Assembly (NCBI GenBank): GCA_002428385.1
Contig: DIWB01000040.1
Coordinates: 17,430 to 67,526, forward strand
Source: Bacteroidales bacterium UBA6117
GTDB lineage: Bacteria > Bacteroidota > Bacteroidia > Bacteroidales > VadinHA17
Direction: 5' to 3'
DNA length: 50,097 bases
The position numbers and the translations under genes were made by a program. Shown one piece after another: positions 26,065-33,326 of the stretch (the first letter of the stretch is position 1; each line of letters begins with the position of its first letter). The notes under the pieces are model-generated. The model had not been told where the DNA came from, did no database searches, and saw nothing but the letters and a program-made list of their open reading frames with translations.

Positions 26065-26639
26065 AGCTCAAGGAAATTTCTCAGTATCCTTACTCCGGTA
26101 TCCGCCGATTTCTCGGGGTGGAACTGGACGGCATAAAAATTATCCCTGTGCATTGCAGCGCTGAAGGGCAGAACGTAGTCGCAGATGGCGAGGGTATAAT
26201 CCGAAATTTCGGCATAATAACTGTGGACATAATAAACGTCCTCATCAGCAGTCACGCCCCTGAACATGGTTCCTTTAAGCGCCGAGAAATTGTTCCAGCC
26301 CATGTGAGGCACTTTGTCAAAAGGCGGAAACTTCTTCACCGCCGCATCAAAGATTCCGAGGCATTTTACAGATCCTTCATCCGACCAGTGGCACATCAGA
26401 TGGAGTCCAAGGCATATTCCCAGAACCGGCTGCCGGAGCGACAGAATGAGTTTATCGAGTCCTCTCTCTGCAAGGTACTTCATGGCACTTCGTGCCTGAC
26501 CTACTCCGGGAATGATGACTTTTTCGGCAGCAAGAAGTTCCTCCTTATCGTCGGTCACGATTGATTCATATCCAAGGTGTGTCAGTGCATTCTGTACCGA
26601 CTGTATGTTCCCGGCATTGTATTTAAGCAGAGCTATCAT
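26061..26639 (-). CDS. hisH: Imidazole glycerol phosphate synthase, glutaminase subunit
   Basis: A 192-residue class I glutamine amidotransferase that supplies ammonia to HisF. The nucleophile Cys lies in VLGICLGLHLMCHWSDEG and the His/Glu pair in AVQFHPEKS near the C-terminus; the oxyanion segment PGVGQARSAM is present. Start and stop overlap its neighbours by 4 bases at each end, in a tight translationally coupled run. Confidence 0.96.
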   Translation of the reverse strand: MIALLKYNAGNIQSVQNALTHLGYESIVTDDKEELLAAEKVIIPGVGQARSAMKYLAERGLDKLILSLRQPVLGICLGLHLMCHWSDEGSVKCLGIFDAAVKKFPPFDKVPHMGWNNFSALKGTMFRGVTADEDVYYVHSYYAEISDYTLAICDYVLPFSAAMHRDNFYAVQFHPEKSADTGVRILRNFLEL

Positions 26640-27724
26640 AGGGTGCCTTTGGTTGATGGCAGATCGTAATTTCCTGTTAAGCGGACCGCCGATTTTACGG
26701 CTCTGGCAAATGATTTGAACACAGCCTCCACCTTGTGATGGTCATTGTCGCCGCTTGCAATGATATTCAGATTGCACTTTGCACTGTCGCTGAACGACTT
26801 GAAGAAATGAAAGAACATTTCCGAGGGTACGCCGCCCACGGCCGGACCTGAAAGGGGAACGTCCCAGCTGAACCAGGGGCGCCCTCCGAAATCAATTGCA
26901 GTCTGGGCCAGCGAGTCGTCCATCGGGAGAAGAAAACCGTATCTTTCAATTCCCTTCTTGCTTCCAAGGGCCGACAGGAAACCTTCGCCCAGAGCAATCG
27001 CGACATCTTCTATCGTATGGTGCTGATCAACATTAAGGTCTCCATTGGCCCTCAGAGTAATATCGAAGCCTCCGTGCCCGGGTATCTGCTCAAGCATATG
27101 ATCGAAAAAGCCTATTCCGGTGGTGATATTGCATTTCCCCGAACCGTCAAGATTAATCTGAAGTTCGATAGATGTCTCCTTTGTTTTCCTGGTGACGGCT
27201 GCTATTCTGGGCCGGGATTTCAGGAAATTACAGATATCATTCCAGTCGGTTGTGTTGAAAAGGGCAAGCGGATCGGGTTCCCCGTTGAAATATATTGCTC
27301 CGCACCCCAGGTTTTGCGCCATCTGAAGATCGGAAATCCTGTCTCCAATGACGAAGGAGGATGCAAGATCAATTCCCTGAGCCAGGTAACGTGTCAGCAT
27401 TGCTGTTCCGGGTTTTCTGGTGAGGGCTTTTTCTTCGGGCCAGGTCCGGTCGATGAATACTTCTGCAAAGACGACTCCTTCATCCTTCAGTATCTGAAGC
27501 ATCTTGTTGTGGGAGGGCCAGAACATTTCTTCCGGAAAGGCTTCGGTTCCGAGTCCGTCCTGGTTCGTAACCATAACGAGCTCGTAGTCTGTCTCCTTAA
27601 CGATCCTCGACAGGGAGGTGATTGCCCCGGGGAGAAACCTGAAATCCTCCAGGCTGTCAGCAAGCCCGTTGGCAGGCTCAGCCAGTATGGCGCTGTCCCT
27701 GTCGATAAACAATGTTTTCTTCAT
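26636..27724 (-). CDS. hisB: Bifunctional histidinol-phosphatase / imidazoleglycerol-phosphate dehydratase
   Basis: A 362-residue fusion. The N-terminal HAD phosphatase (about 1-165) starts KKTLFIDRDSAILAEP with the two Asp of motif I (8 and 10); E. coli-type proteins have Gly-Thr where Ser-Ala is found here. The C-terminal dehydratase (about 170-362) carries DQHHTIEDVAIALGEG and the mirrored SGDNDHHKVEAVFKSFARA metal sites. It catalyses the sixth and eighth steps. This fusion is the form known from enteric bacteria, and its presence in Bacteroidota has been linked to gene transfer. Starts overlap hisC by 4 bases. Confidence 0.95.
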   Translation of the reverse strand: MKKTLFIDRDSAILAEPANGLADSLEDFRFLPGAITSLSRIVKETDYELVMVTNQDGLGTEAFPEEMFWPSHNKMLQILKDEGVVFAEVFIDRTWPEEKALTRKPGTAMLTRYLAQGIDLASSFVIGDRISDLQMAQNLGCGAIYFNGEPDPLALFNTTDWNDICNFLKSRPRIAAVTRKTKETSIELQINLDGSGKCNITTGIGFFDHMLEQIPGHGGFDITLRANGDLNVDQHHTIEDVAIALGEGFLSALGSKKGIERYGFLLPMDDSLAQTAIDFGGRPWFSWDVPLSGPAVGGVPSEMFFHFFKSFSDSAKCNLNIIASGDNDHHKVEAVFKSFARAVKSAVRLTGNYDLPSTKGTL

Positions 27725-28752
27725 ATGCTGATTTTTCTCAGGGCGCTAAGAAGCCTGTCGTTTTCTTTTTTTGTGCCCACGGTTATCCTGATGCATCCCG
27801 GAATAATACGATTCCTGTTCCTGACAATTATGTTCCTGCCGATCAGTTCTGAATAAATCCTGTCGGCGTTGCCGGTCCTGACAAGAAGGAAATTGGAATC
27901 GGACGGAAACACCTTTTCAATTATAGTGATTTTTTCAAGAGCACGAGCAAGCCGTTCCCTTTCTTTTAGAATAAGCCTGATCCTGGTTTTTACAAGTTCA
28001 TAGCGTGAAAGGCATTTCATAGCGGCAACCTGATTTATGGCGCTGATATTGTACGGCGGCTTTATCTTATTGAAATATCCAACCAGTGCAGGGTTCATGA
28101 ACGCCATGCCGATCCTGGCTGCCGCAATGCCCATTGCCTTGCTGAATGTTTGCATAACTATAAGGTTCGGCCGGATTCCTGTCATACCTTTTAATGACTC
28201 CTGCTCCGAAAAATCGCGGTAAGCCTCATCGATCAGGACTATCCCTCTGAAATTCCTTATTATCATTTCTATATCCTCAGCTCTCATAGAATTTCCTGTC
28301 GGATTGTTTGGAGAGCAGATGATCACCAGCTTGAGCGACGGGTCCTTCAAAGCTTCCATGGTTTTTCCGGTATCGATCTGGAAATCACTGTTAAGAGGAA
28401 CTGTAACCAGCCGTACGTCATTTATTGCCGCAGCCACTTCGTACATTCCGTAAGTGGGGGAGAAGGTCAGGGCGCTGTCGGATCCTGGTTTGCAGAATAT
28501 CCTGAAAGACAGATCAATAATTTCATCACTGCCATTCCCGAGAAAGATTGAGTTCTCCGGCACTTTTTTTATGGCGCTTATTCCTTCCTTCAGTTTTCTC
28601 TGGTAAGGGTCGGGATACCTGTTGAGGCTTCCGAAGGGATTCTCATTTGCATCGAGAAAGGTTCCGTCACTCCCAGTGAATTCATTTCGGGCGCATGAAT
28701 AGGGGATGAGGGACTTCACATTTTCCCTTACAAGGTTGTCGATATCAATCAT
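27721..28752 (-). CDS. hisC: Histidinol-phosphate aminotransferase
   Basis: A 343-residue PLP enzyme converting imidazole-acetol phosphate and glutamate to histidinol phosphate. Motifs: DANENPFGSLNRYPDPYQ (about 29-46), IICSPNNPTGNSM, the PLP lysine in QTFSKAMGIAAARIGM, and the C-terminal IRITVGTKKENDRLL. The ATG at 28752 was chosen over an upstream in-frame TTG; it overlaps the hisD end by 8 bases. Confidence 0.95.
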   Translation of the reverse strand: MIDIDNLVRENVKSLIPYSCARNEFTGSDGTFLDANENPFGSLNRYPDPYQRKLKEGISAIKKVPENSIFLGNGSDEIIDLSFRIFCKPGSDSALTFSPTYGMYEVAAAINDVRLVTVPLNSDFQIDTGKTMEALKDPSLKLVIICSPNNPTGNSMRAEDIEMIIRNFRGIVLIDEAYRDFSEQESLKGMTGIRPNLIVMQTFSKAMGIAAARIGMAFMNPALVGYFNKIKPPYNISAINQVAAMKCLSRYELVKTRIRLILKERERLARALEKITIIEKVFPSDSNFLLVRTGNADRIYSELIGRNIIVRNRNRIIPGCIRITVGTKKENDRLLSALRKISI

Positions 28753-30037
28753 TTTCAAGAGATTTGAGTCTTATTGTCACTGCATTCCTGTGCCCCTGCA
28801 ATTGTTCCGCTTCTGCCATCTTTTCAATCACCGGTCCCAGTATCAGGATACCTTCCTGATCGATTTCCTGGAATGTTATTTTTTTCACAAACGATTCGGT
28901 TGATACTCCGCCGTAGCTTCTTGCGTTTCCTGCCGTCGGCAATGTGTGATTAGCGCCTGATGCATAATCACCCGCACTCTCGCAGCTGTATTTTCCAAGG
29001 AACACTGAACCGGCAGAGGTTACCTTTCCGGCAAGTCTGTCCGGATCAGAGGTCGATATTATAAGGTGCTCGGGGGCATAAAGATTGCTGAACTCAATGC
29101 ATTCATCAGTCGAACTGAAAAGAATTGAAAGGCTGTTTTCAAGGGCTTTCAGGGCAATATTCTTTCTTGGGAGGAGCATCGCCTGCCTCCGGGTTTCGGC
29201 CAGAACCTTCTCAGTGAACTCTTCCGAGCAGGTCAGGAGTATCACCTGGCTGTCGGTTCCATGCTCTGCCTGCGAAAGGAGATCGGAAGCAACAAAGGAA
29301 GGATCGGAATCGCCATCCGCGATGATGAGCACTTCACTTGGACCGGCTGGAATGTCAATTGCCGTGCCTTCAAGCTGAACCAAAGCTTTTGCCATTGTTA
29401 CATACTGGTTGCCCGGACCAAATATCTTATCGGCTTTTGGAATGGTTTCGGTTCCGAATGCCATGGCTGCGATTGCCTGTGCCCCTCCGGCCCTGAAGAT
29501 CTGAGTCACGCCTGCCATCTTTGCGCAGTAAAGTATCAGAGGATTGATATTTCCGTTCCTGTCGGGGGGGGTGCACAGTATGATTTCAGGGCACCCGGCA
29601 ATGCGAGCGGGGACGGCAAGCATCAGTACCGTTGAAAAGAGCGGCGCTGTTCCCCCGGGGATGTATAATCCGACACGGTCGATTGGTATACTCTTTCTCC
29701 AGCACTTCACTCCCCTGGTTGTCTCAATCACCGGTTCCTCACGGAGTTGAGACGAATGGAATTTTGTTATATTTTCCAGGGCGACAGCTATAGCCTCTTT
29801 TAGTTCTTCTGCTACAAGGCCGGCCGAGGCTTCAATCTCAGATTCCGGCACTTTCAGGTCCCCGGGTCTGACCCCGTCGAATTTCTCAGCCAGATCAAAG
29901 AGAGCACTGTCTCCTTTTTTCCTTACTTCATCAAGTATATCAGCAACTTTGGTCCGGAGTTCCTTCCTGTCGATCTCCGGCCTCCGGCACAGTTCCTTCC
30001 AGCGGCTTTTTTCGGGAAATGAGATCACTTTCATCAT
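28745..30037 (-). CDS. hisD: Histidinol dehydrogenase
   Basis: A 430-residue zinc- and NAD-dependent enzyme catalysing the last two oxidations to histidine. Signatures include GGTAPLFSTVLMLAVPARIAG, KIFGPGNQYVTMAKALVQ, DIPAGPSEVLIIAD, LLSQAEHGTDSQVILLT and LYAPEHLII, with the zinc-site His/Glu residues in place. Two ATG codons occur in a row at the start; the first overlaps the hisG stop by 4 bases. Confidence 0.96.
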   Translation of the reverse strand: MMKVISFPEKSRWKELCRRPEIDRKELRTKVADILDEVRKKGDSALFDLAEKFDGVRPGDLKVPESEIEASAGLVAEELKEAIAVALENITKFHSSQLREEPVIETTRGVKCWRKSIPIDRVGLYIPGGTAPLFSTVLMLAVPARIAGCPEIILCTPPDRNGNINPLILYCAKMAGVTQIFRAGGAQAIAAMAFGTETIPKADKIFGPGNQYVTMAKALVQLEGTAIDIPAGPSEVLIIADGDSDPSFVASDLLSQAEHGTDSQVILLTCSEEFTEKVLAETRRQAMLLPRKNIALKALENSLSILFSSTDECIEFSNLYAPEHLIISTSDPDRLAGKVTSAGSVFLGKYSCESAGDYASGANHTLPTAGNARSYGGVSTESFVKKITFQEIDQEGILILGPVIEKMAEAEQLQGHRNAVTIRLKSLEND

Positions 30038-30891
30038 ACAATCATTTTTTCAATTGGTATCACAAGAATTCCCTGCGCACCGGCTTTTCTCAGCTGATCT
30101 ATTCTTTCCCAGAATTCATCCTCTTTTACTACGGAGTGGATGCTGCACCATCCTTTTTCCTCGAGGGGAAGGATGGTGGGGCTTTTCATGCCTGGCAGTA
30201 TTTTGCAAATCTCATGCAACGCCTCGAGCGGCGCATTCAGAAGTATGTACTTGTTTTCCCTGGCGTTCCTTACCGACCTGATCCTGAACAGCAGTTTCTC
30301 GAGGATATTCTTTTTATCCTGGTCAAGGTTCTTATTGGCTATTATGACTGCCTGGCTTTTTAAGATGACTTCCACCTCCTTAAGCCCGTTTGTCATGAGG
30401 GTGCTTCCGGAACTGACAATATCGCAAACGGCTTCGGCCAGACCTATCCCGGGTGCAATCTCCACGCTTCCGCTGATTTCTTCAATACTTGCCGTGAGAT
30501 TATTCTCCGTCAGGTAGTTGTTCAGAAGCCTGGGATAGCTGGTTGCCAGCTTTTTGTTCATGAACCAACCCGGACCCGTGTACGACTCCTCTTTCGGGAT
30601 GGCCATACTCAACCGGCATTGTGCGAATCCAAGCTGCTCGAGGATTTCAACATCCCTGTTCTTTTCAAACACTATGTTTTCGCCCAGGATGCCAATGTCG
30701 GCAACCTGTTGTTCGACGTACTGGGGGATGTCGTCATCCCTGAGAAACAGAATATCGACGGGGAAATTGGAAGCACCGGTCTTGAGAACATCGGCGCCGT
30801 TCGAGAATTTGATTCCGCATTCCTGCAGAAGTTTGTGGGAGTTTTCACTAAGCCTTCCCTTTTTCTGGATGGCAATTTTCAGCCTGTTCAT
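30034..30891 (-). CDS. hisG: ATP phosphoribosyltransferase, long form
   Basis: A 285-residue enzyme that starts histidine synthesis from ATP and PRPP. It opens NRLKIAIQKKGRLSENSHKLL, and the PRPP-binding loop is EAVCDIVSSGSTLMTNGL (about 153-170). The length and the C-terminal domain (about 205-285) indicate the long form that histidine inhibits directly and that needs no HisZ. It is the first structural gene of the his operon, 34 bases after the attenuator stem. Control by both feedback and attenuation is therefore likely. Confidence 0.95.
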   Translation of the reverse strand: MNRLKIAIQKKGRLSENSHKLLQECGIKFSNGADVLKTGASNFPVDILFLRDDDIPQYVEQQVADIGILGENIVFEKNRDVEILEQLGFAQCRLSMAIPKEESYTGPGWFMNKKLATSYPRLLNNYLTENNLTASIEEISGSVEIAPGIGLAEAVCDIVSSGSTLMTNGLKEVEVILKSQAVIIANKNLDQDKKNILEKLLFRIRSVRNARENKYILLNAPLEALHEICKILPGMKSPTILPLEEKGWCSIHSVVKEDEFWERIDQLRKAGAQGILVIPIEKMIV

Positions 30892-30925
30892 TTCATTTTG
30901 GTTTTTTGTCGGAGCATATCGCCGG

Positions 30926-30961
30926 AAAAATAAAAACCCGTCTGATATGCTCAGACGGGTT
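30926..30961 (-). terminator. his attenuator terminator, with competing antiterminator
   Basis: The minus strand shows an 11-base perfect stem AACCCGTCTGA (30961-30951) and its complement (30945-30935), loop GCATA, followed by TTTTATTTTT. Codons 15-17 of the leader (31006-30998, GCTCAGGCG) can pair over 9 bases, one a G-U, with 30957-30949 (CGTCTGAGC), which is most of the 5' terminator arm. A second, weaker 7-base match TGATATG/CATATCA links 30988-30982 to the loop. Terminator seen directly; antiterminator inferred. Confidence 0.9.
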
Positions 30962-30991
30962 ATGATATTTTGATACTATTACATATCACTT

Positions 30992-31048
30992 TCATTTCGC
31001 CTGAGCGCAGGGGAAAAAATGGTGATGATGTAATTTAATTGATGTCAT
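30992..31048 (-). CDS. his leader peptide (attenuator), HHHH
   Basis: An 18-residue peptide, MTSIKLHHHHFFPCAQAK, is encoded on the minus strand with four consecutive His codons (7-10). It resembles enteric hisL in layout: a Thr second residue, a short basic/hydrophobic lead and then a His run. It starts 18 bases after a TATATTTG promoter element and stops 31 bases before the terminator stem. A ribosome waiting at codons 7-10 would leave codons 15-17 free to form the antiterminator; one at the stop would cover them. Confidence 0.92.
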   Translation of the reverse strand: MTSIKLHHHHFFPCAQAK

Positions 31049-31066
31049 TTGTTTAAAATCTGAAGG

Positions 31067-31074
31067 CAAATATA
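31067..31074 (-). promoter_or_regulatory. Putative -7 promoter element of the his operon
   Basis: TATATTTG on the minus strand matches TAnnTTTG and lies 18 bases before the his leader ATG, the same position as in the phe and ilv leaders. The upstream -33 element is not clear here. Confidence 0.55.
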
Positions 31075-31099
31075 CGGTATTTTTAATAATTATCATCAT

Positions 31100-31593
31100 T
31101 TCGCTAAAAAACTATTACGCCCCTACGGGACAGATAAACCGGGTTTGTTCTGCCAAAGGGAGCTGGGTGAGTGGTGTGGTCTATCTCTTACGGGATGATG
31201 CCCCTTTAAATTTTCTAACCTCTAATGAGGTTGGAGAATGATACTAAATTAAGAACTGAATTATTTAGTTCATCTCCCCGACCAAATGTGTAATTTTGAT
31301 AAAATCACCTTTTATATTGACGTAACTTTCTACAAACAGGGAGCACTAAAGGTACTAAAATCCAATGATGCCTGCTTTTGTTAATCAGAGGTGGGGCTAC
31401 AACCCGGATAGGTTATTGAAATTCCATCCTGGATGGTACTTTCTTCCTTATCAACTGGTTCAGTTAGCTTAAAGGACCAAACGGGTATAATTTTAAACCT
31501 TTTGAAACAGACCAGGCATTAACATTCTACGACTAAATTCTACAGCCATCGGGCGAAGGCACACTGTTAAGCGGACTGGTTTAGGAATAGAGT
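31100..31593. other. Unassigned 490-base gap between the his promoter and the DUF2442 gene
   Basis: No confident gene is present. A plus-strand 35-codon frame (31365-31472) contains RWGYNPDRLLKFHPGWYFLP, whose composition looks coding-like, and may be a leftover of a decayed gene; I do not recognise it. A small perfect hairpin AACCTC/GAGGTT lies at 31217-31232. The stretch sits next to a mobile-looking DUF4160/DUF2442 pair and could be debris of an insertion. Confidence 0.3.
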
Positions 31594-31824
31594 CTATCTT
31601 GACTTCGAAAATAGGCCATTCAACGAGATATCCTCATCAAGAAGTCGCCAATGAATTCCGTAACCTGAAGGAGAAATTCGGAAGTCGTTCCTTTCCATGT
31701 CACTCGCCCTGGAAAGCTTTTCAGAAATATCCGACAACAGAAATTTATATTCCTGGTTATCAATTACAAGAATAAGATGCTCATCTGTAATAAGTACACT
31801 GTCTATGTTATAAGCCTTCTCCAT
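31594..31824 (-). CDS. DUF2442 small protein
   Basis: A 76-residue cytoplasmic protein with the DUF2442 layout: a short beta-rich start (ITDEHLILVIDNQEYKFLLSD), a Ser/Arg-rich middle (EKLSRASDMERNDFRIS) and the family ending GYGIHWRLLDEDISLNGLF. Function is unknown. It follows the DUF4160 gene after 4 bases. DUF4160 and DUF2442 genes are often neighbours in accessory DNA and have been suspected of toxin-antitoxin-like behaviour; nothing in the sequence proves it. Confidence 0.85.
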   Translation of the reverse strand: MEKAYNIDSVLITDEHLILVIDNQEYKFLLSDISEKLSRASDMERNDFRISPSGYGIHWRLLDEDISLNGLFSKSR

Positions 31825-31828
31825 ATTT

Positions 31829-32077
31829 TTATTTACTGAAAAATCTGTTCCATTCTGAAACTATATAATCAAAGTGATCATAAATGATCTTTTTCACTTC
31901 TCTTTTATCTGAAGGAGAAAGATTGTATGAGATGACCTCAACTACTTCAAAGTCATCAACTTTAAGCCAGTATTTGCATTCCTTGTCGGCCTTTTGGGCA
32001 TGTATGTGTACCGGTTCTTCTCCCTCATTTGAATAAAAGAAAAACCTCCAGCCTGCAACAAGTAAGATAGTTGGCAT
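31829..32077 (-). CDS. DUF4160 small protein
   Basis: An 82-residue protein with the characteristic start MPTILLVAGWRFFFYSNEGE and the segment PVHIHAQKADKECKYWL, whose HIH pair and charged region define DUF4160. Its function is unknown. It precedes the DUF2442 gene on the same strand with a 4-base gap. The pair lies between leuB and the unassigned gap before the his operon, where it interrupts an otherwise purely biosynthetic block. Confidence 0.88.
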   Translation of the reverse strand: MPTILLVAGWRFFFYSNEGEEPVHIHAQKADKECKYWLKVDDFEVVEVISYNLSPSDKREVKKIIYDHFDYIVSEWNRFFSK

Positions 32078-32244
32078 TTTTTATTGCTAATTTACGAAAT
32101 ATTTCGTCTCACCGGAAGATAATCAGCACTCTAATTCCTCTTTCAGAGTGTTCCCCCGTTCCGTTCACGAAAATGAATTTCCTGCAGCGTTTTTACGAAC
32201 AGGACGCATCCAGGATGCTCAAATCCCTTTTGAGGCCTCGAAGA

Positions 32245-33306
32245 TTATACTCTTTCTGCGACCAGATCGCCAACCCCGGTGGTTGAATAACCCATTTTAC
32301 CGGCGCCGAGATCTTTAAGCTTGCTGGCTGTCACATCCATGATGGCATTCTCAATAGCCTGAGCTGCTTTTGCTTCCCCGAGCTGCTCCAGCATCATGCC
32401 GCCACAGGCAATTGCTGCAAGGGGATTTATTACATTCATTCCCGTATACTTCGGTGCAGATCCGCCTATAGGCTCAAACATCGAAACACCCTCAGGATTT
32501 ATGTTTCCACCTGCCGCGATCCCCATTCCGCCCTGGGTTATGGCTCCGAGGTCGGTGATTATGTCACCGAACATGTTTGTTGTAACAATGACATCGAACC
32601 ATTCGGGGTTCTTGATCATCCACATGCAGGTGGCATCGACATGATAATATTCCCTCTTAATATCAGGAAATTCTGCTTGTCCCATTTCATGAAATGCCCT
32701 TTCCCAGAGATCAAACACATACGTCAGAACATTTGTCTTTCCGCAAAGGGCAAGAGTCTTTCTTTTATTTCTTTTTCTTGTAAATTCAAAAGCATACCTC
32801 AGACATCTGTCTACAAGAAAACGGTTGTAAACCATATTTTGCATTGCTACCTCGTGCGGTGTACCCTTCATTGTAACCCCGCCGCTTCCTGTGTAGACAT
32901 CTCCGGTGTTTTCCCTTACAACCACATAGTCAATATGTTCGGGACCTTTGTCTTTAAGAGGGGTGGAAACGCCGGGATATAGTTTTATCGGCCTCAGATT
33001 AACATACTGATCAAGTTCAAACCGCAGCCTGAGAAGAATTCCCTTTTCCAGAATTCCGGGTTTTACATCCGGATGGCCAATTGCCCCAAGGAATATTGAG
33101 TCGAATTTCCGGAGTTCCTCAGTGGCTGAATCGGGCAGGATCTCACCTGTCCTCAGATATCGGTCGCCGCCGAAATCAAATTCCTCGAAATTGAGCTTAA
33201 ATCCGTATTTTGAAGCGGCGGCGCTGAGCACTTTCCTGCCTTCTCTCACCACTTCCGGTCCTGTGCCGTCACCGGGGATAGTTGCAATATTGTAAGTTCT
33301 GTTCAT
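32245..33306 (-). CDS. leuB: 3-isopropylmalate dehydrogenase
   Basis: A 353-residue NAD-dependent beta-decarboxylating dehydrogenase. Key parts: IPGDGTGPEVVREG near the N-terminus, LRFELDQYVNLRPIKLYPG with the substrate-binding Arg residues, VVRENTGDVYTGSGG, and MFGDIITDLGAITQGGMGIAAGGNINPEG with the metal-binding Asp. As it stands beside cimA and leuCD, it may also oxidise beta-methylmalate (citramalate route) for isoleucine. Some homologues are annotated as isocitrate dehydrogenase; the operon argues for leucine/isoleucine synthesis. It is the last gene of the branched-chain operon. Confidence 0.9.
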   Translation of the reverse strand: MNRTYNIATIPGDGTGPEVVREGRKVLSAAASKYGFKLNFEEFDFGGDRYLRTGEILPDSATEELRKFDSIFLGAIGHPDVKPGILEKGILLRLRFELDQYVNLRPIKLYPGVSTPLKDKGPEHIDYVVVRENTGDVYTGSGGVTMKGTPHEVAMQNMVYNRFLVDRCLRYAFEFTRKRNKRKTLALCGKTNVLTYVFDLWERAFHEMGQAEFPDIKREYYHVDATCMWMIKNPEWFDVIVTTNMFGDIITDLGAITQGGMGIAAGGNINPEGVSMFEPIGGSAPKYTGMNVINPLAAIACGGMMLEQLGEAKAAQAIENAIMDVTASKLKDLGAGKMGYSTTGVGDLVAERV

Positions 33307-33326
33307 TCGGTTATTGTTTCAGATTA

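Noticed and set aside
32127..32150. Hairpin CACTCT/AGAGTG after leuB as operon terminator
   Set aside because: Only 6 base pairs with a 12-base loop and no T-run on the minus strand; too weak to call.
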